Below, piece after piece: positions 54,412-63,483 of a stretch of DNA of 64,000 nucleotides. Source of the stretch: Flavobacterium laiguense. Lineage in GTDB: Bacteria > Bacteroidota > Bacteroidia > Flavobacteriales > Flavobacteriaceae. Every line of letters starts with the position of its first letter. Positions within the stretch are counted from its first letter, which is position 1. The notes beneath the pieces were generated by a model, which made no database searches, was not told where the DNA came from, and saw nothing but the letters and a program-made list of their open reading frames with translations. The DNA is taken from positions 186,001 to 250,000 of the forward strand of contig NZ_QCZH01000001.1 in NCBI RefSeq assembly GCF_003097655.1. Reading direction: 5' to 3'. The position numbers were made by a program, and so were the translations under genes.

Positions 54412-57400
54412 CTAATTTTTAGTGATTGTTATTTTTGTTGTTATTCCGTCGAAATCAATTTCCGTGCCATTTTCGATATTCTCTTCAAAAACAAGTACTT
54501 CTGTTAATGTTTCCGATTTAATATAGTCCTCATTGGCTTTTACTGCTGTTTCCAAAGTATCATTTTTTTGCAAATGCACTTTAATTTTATCCGTTACCTC
54601 AAACCCAGTATCTTTACGTATATTTTGGATTCTGTTTACTAATTCTCTCGCAATCCCTTCTTCTTTCAGTTCTGGAGAAATTGTAATATCCAACGCAACT
54701 GTTATTCCGTTTGAATTGGCAACCAACCATCCTTCTATATCCTGTGAAGATATTTCCACATCTTCTAAGGATAAAGTTACACTATTTCCTGCAATAATAA
54801 CGCTTAAGCTACCCTCTTTGTCAAATTGTGAGATTTGTTCTGTAGATAGATTTTGTATCTCTTTAGAAATCAATCCCATATCTTTTCCGAAGCGAGGCCC
54901 TAAAGCTTTAAAATTTGGTTTTATTTGTTTGATCAAAATACCAGAAGCATCATCCAAAAGCACGATTTCTTTTACATTTACCTCAGCCTTTATTAGATCT
55001 GAAACCGCCTCTATTTCGAGCCTTTGATTATCGTCAAGTACCGGAATCATTACCTTTTGCAAGGGTTGGCGCACCTTAATCATCTCCTTTTTTCTAAGCG
55101 ATAAAACAAGTGATGAGATGGTCTGTGCTTTCTGCATTTTACTCTCTAACATTTTATTAACATACTTTTCAACCGAAACCGGAAACTGGGCCAAATGTAC
55201 TGACTCAAAATTTTCTGATTGTGTAACCTTTGTTAAGTCTCTGTAAAGCTTGTCCATAAAGAAAGGAGCAATAGGCGCGCCTAGTTTACTTATGGTTAAC
55301 AAACAAGTATAAAGTGTTTGATAAGCCGCTACTTTATCTTGTGCGTATTCGCCTTTCCAGAAACGACGACGACACAAACGAACGTACCAGTTACTTAGGT
55401 TTTCCTGAACAAACTCAGATATGGCACGAGCTGCTTTTGTAGGCTCATAATCGGCATAAAAACCATCCACATCTGCGATTAAAGTATTCAATTCTGAAAT
55501 AATCCATTGATCAATTTCAGGTCTTTCGTTTACCGGAATTTCGGTCTCAGCATATTTGAATCCGTCTATATTGGCATACAAACTAAAGAACGAATAGGTA
55601 TTATATAAAGTCCCAAAGAACTTACGACGTACCTCAGCAATTCCTTCCAAATCGAATTTTAAATTGTCCCAAGGATTCGCATTGGAGATCATATACCAAC
55701 GCGTGGCATCTGGACCGTATTCATTTAAAGTTTCAAAAGGATCGGCAGCGTTACCCAAACGTTTGGACATTTTTTGTCCGTTTTTGTCTAAAACCAAACC
55801 GTTTGACACTACATTTTTGTAGGCTACTTTATCAAAAACTAAAGTCCCGATAGCGTGCAAAGTATAAAACCAACCACGGGTTTGATCCACTCCTTCGGCA
55901 ATAAAATCGGCTGGATAGTCTTTGTTTTCGTCTATTTTTTCTTTGTTTTCAAAAGGATAATGCCATTGTGCATAAGGCATCGCTCCCGAGTCAAACCAAA
56001 CGTCTATCAAATCAGCTTCACGTTTCATCGCTTTTCCTGAAGCAGAAACCAAGGTAATTTGATCGACTACATTTTTATGCAAATCAATTAAATCGTAATT
56101 GGCCTCAGACATGTTTCCTACCTGAAATTCCTTGAAAGGATTTTCAGCTTGAACACCTGCCTGAACTGCTTTTTCGATTTCGTTGTATAATTCTTCAACA
56201 GAACCCACTAGAATTTCTTCGGTTCCATCTTCGGTTCTCCAAATTGGTAATGGGATTCCCCAAAAACGAGAACGAGATAAATTCCAGTCGTTGGCGTTTT
56301 TCAACCAATTTCCAAAACGTCCTTCTCCAGTTGCTTTTGGCTTCCAGTTGATGGTTTCGTTTAGGTCGAACATACGATCTCTAACCTCCGTGATTTTTAT
56401 AAACCACGAATCCAACGGATAATATAAAATTGGCGTGTCGGTCCTCCAGCAGTGTGGATAACTGTGCACGTATTTCTCTACTTTAAACGCTTTGTTCTCT
56501 TCTTTTAATCGAATGGCAATCTCTACATCTATCGAACGCTCTGGAGCATTTCCATCTGTATAATATTCGTTTTTTACATATTTACCACCAAATTCTCCCA
56601 TTTGCGAGATGAATTTTCCTTGTAAATCTACCAATGGAACTGGGTTTTCATTTTCGTCAAGAACCAACATTGGTGGCACTTCAGGTGTAGCTTCTTTGGC
56701 AACCTTCGCATCATCCGCTCCAAAAGTTGGGGCAGTATGTACAATTCCGGTTCCATCTTCAGTCGTTACGAAATCACCTGAAATTACTCTAAAAGCATTT
56801 TCTGGATTTTGGTATGGCAACGTAAATTGCATTAATTGCTCGTAACGAATCCCAACTAGATCCGCACCTTTACATTCGGCAAGGATTTGAAATGGTATTT
56901 TTTTATCGCCTTCTTTGAAATTTTCAAAATCAGCTGCATCTGTACTCTCAAAAAATCCTTTCCCAAATTGTTTTCCAACCAAATTTTTAGCCAAAATCAC
57001 ATTTGATGGACGGAACGTATATTGGTTGAAGGTTTTCACCAAAGCATATTCAATTCTTGGACCAACAGTCAAAGCCGTATTACTTGGCAAAGTCCAAGGT
57101 GTAGTCGTCCAAGCCAAGAAATGGATTTCGTCTAAATCCAACCCTTCAAACTTATAATGCTTTAAATTATTAGAACTGATGTAATTATAAAAAGTATTAA
57201 AGACTAATTCTCTTTGATCTTCCAATACTTTAAACTGAGCCACAACCGTTGTGTCCGTTACATCACGGTAACTTCCCGGTTGGTTCACCTCGTGAGAACT
57301 CAAACCTGTTCCCGCTTTTGGAGAATATGGTTGGATGGTGTAGCCTTTGTACATCAAATCCTTGTTGTAGATTTGTTTCAATAACCACCAAACGGACTCC

Positions 57401-57873
57401 ATATATTTGGATTTATAAGTCACATATGGATCTTCCATATCGACCCAATATCCCATTTTTTCGGTCAGGTCATTCCACACATCGGTATAACGCATTACGG
57501 TTTTCTTACACGCTTCGTTATACTCCTCTACGGTTATTTTTTTTCCAATATCTTCTTTGGTAATTCCAAGTTCTTTCTCTGTACCCAATTCTACAGGCAA
57601 ACCATGGGTATCCCAACCGGCTTTACGCTTTACTTGGAATCCTTTTTGGGTTTTATATCTGCAAAAAATATCTTTAATAGCACGAGCCATTACGTGGTGA
57701 ATTCCAGGCAATCCGTTGGCCGAAGGCGGTCCTTCAAAAAACACATAAGGAGCGTTTCCCTCACGAGTCGTTACACTTTTCTCAAAGATGTTTTCTTTCT
57801 TCCAAAAATCCAGTACTTCTGACGCCACTGTCGGCAAGTCAAGTCCTTTGTATTCAGTAAATTTTGTGCTCAT
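54412..57873 (-). CDS. ileS: Isoleucyl-tRNA synthetase, long eukaryote-like type
   Basis: 1153 residues. It charges tRNA-Ile and edits valine. Class I signatures: HIGH-like HHVM at residues 59-62 (GLPGIHHVMARAIKDI) and KMSKR at 701-705 (KNGQKMSKRLGN). The length is well above the ~940-residue common bacterial form and no C-terminal zinc-finger Cys cluster is seen, which fits the eukaryote-like IleRS2 type associated with mupirocin tolerance. The editing domain is present (about 190-400). Operon head with the DksA-like gene. Confidence 0.96.
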   Translation of the reverse strand: MSTKFTEYKGLDLPTVASEVLDFWKKENIFEKSVTTREGNAPYVFFEGPPSANGLPGIHHVMARAIKDIFCRYKTQKGFQVKRKAGWDTHGLPVELGTEKELGITKEDIGKKITVEEYNEACKKTVMRYTDVWNDLTEKMGYWVDMEDPYVTYKSKYMESVWWLLKQIYNKDLMYKGYTIQPYSPKAGTGLSSHEVNQPGSYRDVTDTTVVAQFKVLEDQRELVFNTFYNYISSNNLKHYKFEGLDLDEIHFLAWTTTPWTLPSNTALTVGPRIEYALVKTFNQYTFRPSNVILAKNLVGKQFGKGFFESTDAADFENFKEGDKKIPFQILAECKGADLVGIRYEQLMQFTLPYQNPENAFRVISGDFVTTEDGTGIVHTAPTFGADDAKVAKEATPEVPPMLVLDENENPVPLVDLQGKFISQMGEFGGKYVKNEYYTDGNAPERSIDVEIAIRLKEENKAFKVEKYVHSYPHCWRTDTPILYYPLDSWFIKITEVRDRMFDLNETINWKPKATGEGRFGNWLKNANDWNLSRSRFWGIPLPIWRTEDGTEEILVGSVEELYNEIEKAVQAGVQAENPFKEFQVGNMSEANYDLIDLHKNVVDQITLVSASGKAMKREADLIDVWFDSGAMPYAQWHYPFENKEKIDENKDYPADFIAEGVDQTRGWFYTLHAIGTLVFDKVAYKNVVSNGLVLDKNGQKMSKRLGNAADPFETLNEYGPDATRWYMISNANPWDNLKFDLEGIAEVRRKFFGTLYNTYSFFSLYANIDGFKYAETEIPVNERPEIDQWIISELNTLIADVDGFYADYEPTKAARAISEFVQENLSNWYVRLCRRRFWKGEYAQDKVAAYQTLYTCLLTISKLGAPIAPFFMDKLYRDLTKVTQSENFESVHLAQFPVSVEKYVNKMLESKMQKAQTISSLVLSLRKKEMIKVRQPLQKVMIPVLDDNQRLEIEAVSDLIKAEVNVKEIVLLDDASGILIKQIKPNFKALGPRFGKDMGLISKEIQNLSTEQISQFDKEGSLSVIIAGNSVTLSLEDVEISSQDIEGWLVANSNGITVALDITISPELKEEGIARELVNRIQNIRKDTGFEVTDKIKVHLQKNDTLETAVKANEDYIKSETLTEVLVFEENIENGTEIDFDGITTKITITKN

Positions 57874-58002
57874 TTTATCCTTTTCTTAATCGAGGTGCGA
57901 AAGTAAGGAATTTTGAATAAAACAAAGAAAAGAACTGGAAAAATAGCATTAATCCCTTATAAATTTAAATACACATTGCATTTAAAATCGTTATTTAGTA
58001 AT

Positions 58003-58728
58003 TTAAGAAAAAACTTCTTTCAAAACATCCAAAGATTTAGGCCTTTTGAAACCGTCCAGATGAAAACTGTAATAATCGATTAAAATCTTTAAAAGAAGTT
58101 GTCTTTCAATGACATGAAATGTTTTTTGGTCGTTATCGAATTTCAAATCTATTAGTTTTTTGAACAACTGTGTTTCATGTTCCGTGAGCGAACTAATGGC
58201 GTGAAAGGGCGTAAAAACACCTTCGGTCATTTCGAAAAAAGGCATGTCAACATCCGAGACATCAGGATAAAAACCCAGATATTTTGTGGTTTCCAACATT
58301 AAAATCAAATGAAAATTACTAATCTCATCGTGTTGGTCTAACCAATGCAAAGCGGTTTCGAGAAAGGTAAACAACGATTCGTTTTTCTCTTCTTCATGTA
58401 TTGAATGGTGCAAAATTTCGGAAAGGAACATGACCATTGTACTTTTATAAATGTCCGAATGTATCGAATGAAAAGGAGCCGATATCTTTACTTCTTTGAA
58501 ATTCTCCAGAGTACCTTTGTTTTTATGGACCGCTTCAATTTCTATGATCGTCAAAGGTTGAAAATACGCCATTTTTGTCCCGACGCTTCGGGAGCCTTTT
58601 CGAGACGAAAATACATCCCGAACAAAGTATGATTTCAACCCATTCGACAAGGTAAAACATTTTACAATCAAGCTTTTCTCTTGAAATTTTAGAGACGAAA
58701 TTACTATGGCTTTGGTTTTGACTAACAA
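58003..58728 (-). CDS. recO: DNA repair protein RecO
   Basis: 241 residues. It loads RecA with RecF/RecR at gaps. N-terminal OB-fold (about 1-80; KTKAIVISSLKFQEKSLIVK, KGSRSVGTKMAYFQPLTIIE), then an alpha-helical C-terminal domain without a zinc-site Cys cluster (FLETALHWLDQHDEI, HLILMLETTKYLGFYPD). Located 68 bp after porZ on the same strand, the pairing seen in other Bacteroidota. Confidence 0.93.
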   Translation of the reverse strand: MLVKTKAIVISSLKFQEKSLIVKCFTLSNGLKSYFVRDVFSSRKGSRSVGTKMAYFQPLTIIEIEAVHKNKGTLENFKEVKISAPFHSIHSDIYKSTMVMFLSEILHHSIHEEEKNESLFTFLETALHWLDQHDEISNFHLILMLETTKYLGFYPDVSDVDMPFFEMTEGVFTPFHAISSLTEHETQLFKKLIDLKFDNDQKTFHVIERQLLLKILIDYYSFHLDGFKRPKSLDVLKEVFS

Positions 58729-58732
58729 TTTT

Positions 58733-58766
58733 GATTTTAGATTTTAGATTTTAGATTTTAGATTTT
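58733..58766. repeat. 7-bp tandem repeat (GATTTTA) between porZ and recO
   Basis: About 4.9 copies of GATTTTA. It lies between the two genes on the minus strand, just upstream of the recO start codon, so copy-number change could alter recO or its leader. Similar degenerate words occur near 61120 and 63450. Confidence 0.7.
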
Positions 58767-58796
58767 CAGAAACTGCTGTCTGAAATCTTCCATCTG

Positions 58797-61082
58797 CTAT
58801 CTGATTATCATCACTTTCTTAACCTTTGTTTCCACTCCATCTTGAGCGGAAACAAAAATCATATACACCCCAGATGCTACTTTGTGTTTTCCAAAAGCGG
58901 TCGTATCCCATTCTAAGGTTCCTCCCTCGGATGTGGCTTCGTAAACCAGATTGCCGGCCACGTCTGTTATTTTTACATTGGCTTTGTTCAGTAACCCATT
59001 TATTTTTACCGTTCCTTCATAATCCGGTCGAACGGGATTGGGATATACATAAACACTGTTTAAGTTATCATTCGCCGATGTTGCAATTCCTTTAAAAGAA
59101 ATCAAGCCTTTGGAAGTCGCTATAAAAACCTCTCCCGTTTTGCTGTTGATACTAATATCGTTTATGACATTACTTGGTATAGGTGAATTCTCTGTGGTAA
59201 AATGATACTTGGTTTCCTGCCCGTTTGGAGAGACCATAAATACGCCTGCATCTGCCGTTCCTATCCATTTATTATTGGCACCATCTACTTCAATATCGGT
59301 TATGAATTGTTCGTATAATAATTCTTGTGCTAGATTATCCTCCATAATAATGATGGAATGTGTTGTCAATTGACCCTCCGTTTGAAAACTCCCCACATTA
59401 GGCAAAACACGCAAACCTCTTGTGGTTCCTATCCAAAGCTGATTTTTGGCATCTACTGCCACTGTTCTGACATCTTCAATAGGTAAATTACCTTGATCTG
59501 GTCCAAAAGTGATTTTTTTGAATGTATTGGTATTTTCATTAAAACCAACAACTCCATTTTTACTGGTAGACATCCATTTTGTTCCATTTTTGTCGATCAC
59601 CATAGTTCCAAAATCGTTTTGTGTAGCCGATGAAAGAATTTTATCCATGGCATAACTCTGCCATTGTCCGCTTTTACTTAGTACTTTTAAGCCATTTACA
59701 ACCCTACTGTTGGTTACCCAAAAATTTCCGGATTTATCAAAAGCAGACCCGTTGATTCTGATGTCTTTGTAGTTGGGATCTGGTGGACTAATCGTTAAGG
59801 ACTCTAAACCACTATTGGTTTGATTGTACAAAACTGTTGGAATATCATTCTCTATTTTTAATAAACCCGAGAAAAAAGAACTAGCATAGACTTCTTTTTC
59901 ATTGCTTGGATTTACGGCAATTCTTGACATCGATTTTGCTCCAAGTACTTTATCATACGGAATATTCGACCATCCCGAAGTCGTGAATCTACTTATCCCA
60001 AAATCATCTAACGGATAAGGGTTATAATAAATATCATAATCTCCATATACCGCCCAAAGCTGTGTTGGAGTAGCTTGCATGGAGAAAACAGTATTTCTGG
60101 CAGGGCCAATGGGCGTTATGTTTTCGTAATTTGTAGCGTTTGAAAGCGAAGTGGTAATCAATCCGCTTTCGGCTGTTCCTATATAAATAACATCCTTTAT
60201 TATAGTAGCAGAGTTAAAAAATACCGGTATTTGATTCCTGTTTATTTGACGCTGCAACAGCATTTGCTTATTGTAAATCGATACACCATTAGGTGTTGTT
60301 ATAATAAAATAATCGGTAGTGCTTCGAAAATCGGTAGTGGGTTCCGGCAATATCAAATACCCATTAAACATATTCGAACCTGAATCATATTTGTGTACGT
60401 AGCCTACTGAATTTACGGCATATAATTCTGTCCCAAAAGAGGTGATTCCTGACCAATTTCCAACCGCTATTTGTTGCCATTGTTTGTAATCAATTAAATT
60501 AGGATTGGCTGCATCACCTCTTCTAATCCCGCTTGAAGTGGACGCATAAATAAATCCGTTGTAGATGACTGTTTGGGTAACTTTTAGTTCGGCGCCATTA
60601 TCTCCAATATAGTACGTGTCTCCAAACTGGGAAGTCGCTAGATTGAATTGCACGATTCCGAAGTCGGTTGCCACATATACAATTCCACCATATTCCATGA
60701 AATTATTGATTCGCTTTACACTTGTGGGTAAATTTTTATTTACAATATCGACCACTTTGAGCATAGATCCATCAGCTTCGTTGATGACAATCAGCAAACC
60801 ATTTTGATATCCCACAATGGTTTTATTGGAAGTTGCGCTATAATATAGTGCCGTGATGGTTTCGCCCGAAAGCCCATCTACAGTGGTGGTGGTTTTTATA
60901 ATGCCAGTATTCACATTTTTGGAAAACAAGGCATTTTCAGAGCCGGCATAAATTGTCGTTGGCGAATCGGAAACAGCTTTGATTTGGGTGTAGGAGAAAT
61001 ACCCTTGCCAAGACAAATTGGTTTGGGCAAAAGTGATTTGCAGCACAAATAAAAAAAACAGGTATAAAAGCCTTTTTTGCAT
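58797..61082 (-). CDS. porZ: PorZ-like T9SS beta-propeller protein
   Basis: 761 residues. Signal peptide (MQKRLLYLFFLFVLQITFAQ), seven-bladed beta-propeller repeats (about 35-660; blade motifs such as NVNTGIIKTTTTVDGLSGET, AVDAKNQLWIGTTRGLRVLP and DGANNKWIGTADAGVFMVSP), then a C-terminal T9SS sorting-type domain (about 675-761: NSVYVYPNPVRPDYEGTVKI and KVASGVYMIFVSAQDGVETK). PorZ is part of the attachment complex that couples secreted cargo to LPS in type IX secretion. Gene order with recO supports the name. Confidence 0.88.
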   Translation of the reverse strand: MQKRLLYLFFLFVLQITFAQTNLSWQGYFSYTQIKAVSDSPTTIYAGSENALFSKNVNTGIIKTTTTVDGLSGETITALYYSATSNKTIVGYQNGLLIVINEADGSMLKVVDIVNKNLPTSVKRINNFMEYGGIVYVATDFGIVQFNLATSQFGDTYYIGDNGAELKVTQTVIYNGFIYASTSSGIRRGDAANPNLIDYKQWQQIAVGNWSGITSFGTELYAVNSVGYVHKYDSGSNMFNGYLILPEPTTDFRSTTDYFIITTPNGVSIYNKQMLLQRQINRNQIPVFFNSATIIKDVIYIGTAESGLITTSLSNATNYENITPIGPARNTVFSMQATPTQLWAVYGDYDIYYNPYPLDDFGISRFTTSGWSNIPYDKVLGAKSMSRIAVNPSNEKEVYASSFFSGLLKIENDIPTVLYNQTNSGLESLTISPPDPNYKDIRINGSAFDKSGNFWVTNSRVVNGLKVLSKSGQWQSYAMDKILSSATQNDFGTMVIDKNGTKWMSTSKNGVVGFNENTNTFKKITFGPDQGNLPIEDVRTVAVDAKNQLWIGTTRGLRVLPNVGSFQTEGQLTTHSIIIMEDNLAQELLYEQFITDIEVDGANNKWIGTADAGVFMVSPNGQETKYHFTTENSPIPSNVINDISINSKTGEVFIATSKGLISFKGIATSANDNLNSVYVYPNPVRPDYEGTVKINGLLNKANVKITDVAGNLVYEATSEGGTLEWDTTAFGKHKVASGVYMIFVSAQDGVETKVKKVMIIR

Positions 61083-61141
61083 TGAATCGATATTGGTTCA
61101 CAAATATAGCACAAAGCAAAAGAGATTTTAGATTGCAGAAT

Positions 61142-61660
61142 TTAGAATTTAGATTTATGCAACACTTTCTCGTATGCATTTCTTTGTGCTCCTCTAAAAT
61201 ACACATGACCACAGAAAGCGTAACCCAATTTTTCGAAAATTTTCATCATAGCAAAGTTGTCAAAATTTGTGTCTACTTTTACGCTGTATATGTTGTTATT
61301 GCGGGCAAAATCTTCTATATGCCCAATCATTTTTACTGCACAGCCTTTCCCCAAATACTTTTCGGAAATAGCCACACGGTGAAACACAACAAAATCATCG
61401 TTGGTTAACCACTTTCCTTCAATTTTGGCATATTCAGGTTCGTCATTGATCAATATTGCACAATAACCAACTACTGTTTCTCCCTCGGTCAAAACAAATC
61501 CTTCCCCTTTTTCAATATCGTTTTGTACCACTTCGAGGTTTGGATAGCCGTCTTGCCATTGGTCACTTCCATCTTCTTTTCTGCGTTTTATAGCCAATTG
61601 CAAAATGTCCCATATTTGAGGGATTTCAGAAATTTTCGCTTTTCTAAAGTGATAATCCAT
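61142..61660 (-). CDS. GNAT family N-acetyltransferase
   Basis: 172 residues. Acetyl-CoA-binding core: VVFHRVAISEKYLGKGCAVK (motif A with the GxGxxxx loop variant GKGCAV), preceded by VVGYCAILINDEPEYAKIEG and followed by YSVKVDTNFDNFAMMKIFEK and LGYAFCGHVYFRG. It transfers an acetyl group from acetyl-CoA to an unknown amine. No partner gene is adjacent. The C-terminus RGAQRNAYEKV is typical of small amino-acid/peptide acetyltransferases. Confidence 0.88.
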   Translation of the reverse strand: MDYHFRKAKISEIPQIWDILQLAIKRRKEDGSDQWQDGYPNLEVVQNDIEKGEGFVLTEGETVVGYCAILINDEPEYAKIEGKWLTNDDFVVFHRVAISEKYLGKGCAVKMIGHIEDFARNNNIYSVKVDTNFDNFAMMKIFEKLGYAFCGHVYFRGAQRNAYEKVLHKSKF

Positions 61661-61875
61661 TATTGTATTTTATTTTAAGCTTCTTGGAATCAAATAAAAC
61701 ATCGTTGATTTACAATTGTTTATGTTTTTAAAACTCTCAGTTATCAAATAGCCATCAAATAAGAATTAAGCCCAAATACAAAACCAATTGCCAAATTAAG
61801 CCAATTGCCCAAATCCGTTGTAGTAGCTGTTGAACTGACACCCTGCGGGTGAATCCGAGACCGCCCAAAAATACG

Positions 61876-61900
61876 TATATTTGTTGTAAATTACACAACA
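61876..61900 (+). promoter_or_regulatory. Orphan promoter-like box with inverted repeat
   Basis: TATATTTG (61876-61883) overlaps arms TGTTGT (61882-61887) and ACAACA (61895-61900). An ATG follows at 61906 but its frame closes after 17 codons. It may be a relic of a lost gene or part of a mobile segment. No -33 TTG is found. Confidence 0.4.
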
Positions 61901-62045
61901 CAAAAATGATAATAGTGTCAATTTTATATCATAAAATTATGTTAACAAAATCGCTGTAAGCCTTAATTCCAGTGAGATTTTGACAAAGTAGACAAAAGCT
62001 ACTAATCCCCCTATAGAGAAGTCCTAAAAAATGGGGCACTCAGTC

Positions 62046-62128
62046 AACACAAACTAAACAAGAAAAGCCCCGAAACTAATCAAGTTCACACTAATTAAGG
62101 GCTTTTCTCGCCTAGTTTGCTAAGTGTT
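62046..62128. other. Imperfect hairpin resembling a cassette recombination site
   Basis: Paired blocks AACAC/GTGTT (62046-62050, 62124-62128), AAACTA/TAGTTT (62051-62056, 62113-62118) and AGAAAAGCCC/GGGCTTTTCT (62061-62070, 62099-62108), with a 4+4 internal loop and a 5-nt bulge on the right arm. The right end runs into GTTATAGGCA (62126-62135), mirrored as TGCCTATAAC at 63051-63060 beyond the adjacent gene. It could alternatively be a terminator. Confidence 0.5.
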
Positions 62129-62162
62129 ATAGGCAGTTATTTTAAGAATAATATTTTTATAT

Positions 62163-63017
62163 TTAAATTGAATTCGTCTTACTTTCCAATATGATATATT
62201 GCTGATTTATTGGATCATCAATTCGAATGGTTAGTGAATATTTTTTTTTAATTCCTGTAAGTTGGTCCAAATATATTCCATCAAAATGGAAAAATATCTG
62301 GTTTTCTTTGTTATTTATTACCTCAATGTCAAAAGCTGTCAATGGAGTTAACCTTTTTGCCATTCCAGTCATCCAAATTTCTTTAGTAACAAATCCAGAT
62401 ACATTACTTGTAAAAAATGGATTCTCTAATTCTGTTTTTCGTTCATTGCTTATGTAAACTACATTTGATGATTTTATAAGTTCAGCTGTGTATGTTCCTG
62501 GGTTTGTGATACGGTAGCTTATTTGAATATTTTTTCCGATTTTTAGACTGTCAATTACGCGTATCTGATCAATTGACAAGAATGCTCGATTCAAAGTTAG
62601 AAATTGTTCTTTATCTTGGCTCATAGCTTTCAGTTGAGCACTAACAGATTGTTTTGATAAATTCATACTTTCTCTATTTAAAGAATCTGAGGATATATTA
62701 CTTTCTCTAGTGAATTTTAAAAGAGTTTTATTAATTCCATTTGCACGTTTTGATTCATTATTTGCTTCCCTCGCTATTGTATTTGCATCTACACTTTGGT
62801 TAATTGCTTTGTTAGACATAGCATTTGCCTCAACTGTCTTATTGTAAAGCATATATGTAAAGAAGGCTAAGATTATATTAATTATGAATCCACAACCAGC
62901 AATTAAGTTTGCCATATGTGCAGAATCAGTTAATATTTGAAGTAAACCTCTTCGTTGTGTAGTACTTATTAATTGAGGTTCCTGATATAAAATCGGATCT
63001 TCAGTTGCGTCGTTCAT
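62163..63017 (-). CDS. Membrane-anchored protein of unknown function
   Basis: 284 residues. A soluble ~32-residue start, one membrane helix (about 38-58, ANLIAGCGFIINIILAFFTY), a coiled coil (NEANAMSNKAIN to about 130 with repeats ANxxAREANNES), and a C-terminal beta-rich domain (about 140-284; FLSIDQIRVIDSLKIGKNIQ, SYRITNPGTYTAELIKSSNV, IYLDQLTGIKKKYSLTIRID). No family was recognised. Base composition and gene neighbourhood differ from the housekeeping genes around it, and the GTTATAGGCA/TGCCTATAAC boxes bracket it, so it is probably an acquired cassette gene. Confidence 0.7.
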   Translation of the reverse strand: MNDATEDPILYQEPQLISTTQRRGLLQILTDSAHMANLIAGCGFIINIILAFFTYMLYNKTVEANAMSNKAINQSVDANTIAREANNESKRANGINKTLLKFTRESNISSDSLNRESMNLSKQSVSAQLKAMSQDKEQFLTLNRAFLSIDQIRVIDSLKIGKNIQISYRITNPGTYTAELIKSSNVVYISNERKTELENPFFTSNVSGFVTKEIWMTGMAKRLTPLTAFDIEVINNKENQIFFHFDGIYLDQLTGIKKKYSLTIRIDDPINQQYIILESKTNSI

Positions 63018-63050
63018 AATTGTGTTATATTTCTGATTCTGTGGGTTAAT

Positions 63051-63060
63051 TGCCTATAAC
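63051..63060. other. TGCCTATAAC box upstream of the cassette-like gene
   Basis: Exact complement of GTTATAGGCA at 62126-62135, 925 bp away, with the 284-codon gene between them. The 100 bp beyond it (63061-63160) includes CTACCCCCCATAACC and CCAAATATATTG (minus-strand TATATTTG at 63123-63130), a possible promoter for the gene. Confidence 0.45.
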
Positions 63061-63241
63061 TTGTATATACACACTACTAAGTATCGTAAATCTACCCCCC
63101 ATAACCTTCGTGTATTGTTCCCAAATATATTGAATAATACTTACAATTCCCTGAAAGTTTTTTGAATGTGTGATTTTTCTTTTGGTCTTGAAAGAACATA
63201 AATCTCTCGTTTTCCTTGAAGTTGTGGTGTTCGCGAAAGGG

Positions 63242-63336
63242 ATAGACGGAAGCTACCGAAGTAGCCCAGATAGCCCGACCGCATTATAGAAAGGGAGCAA
63301 ATAAGCGATACCTAAAGTAGCTCCCTTTTTATAATG
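63242..63336. repeat. Large hairpin with 17-bp arms
   Basis: CATTATAGAAAGGGAGC (63282-63298) and GCTCCCTTTTTATAATG (63320-63336) pair with one G-U position. It is preceded by ATAGACGGAAGCTACCGAAG and TAGCCCGACCG. The word structure resembles a dispersed element of Flavobacterium genomes. It lies 47 bp from the gdhA terminator. The rest of 63018-63483 contains no gene. Confidence 0.6.
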
Positions 63337-63381
63337 GGGTTTCGCCCAAATGCTGTTGGAACTGAATTTTATGGGCACAAA

Positions 63382-63417
63382 AAAATGCCTTTAATCTTTA
63401 CAGAAAAAAGGCATTTT
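63382..63417 (-). terminator. Terminator after gdhA
   Basis: AAAATGCCTTT (63382-63392) and AAAGGCATTTT (63407-63417) with a 14-nt loop; the minus-strand side ends in a T-run (63381-63387). It lies 66 bp past the gdhA stop codon. Confidence 0.75.
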
Positions 63418-63483
63418 ATATTATTTATGAATACTACATCTTAAATCGTTAATCAACAATCTAAAATCTGCAATCTAAAATGA

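Noticed and set aside
58733..58766. CRISPR array
   Set aside because: Repeats are 7 bp with no spacers.
62046..62128. Canonical attC site
   Set aside because: The boxes deviate from GTTRRRY/RYYYAAC and no integrase is in view, so it is kept only as an integron-like candidate.
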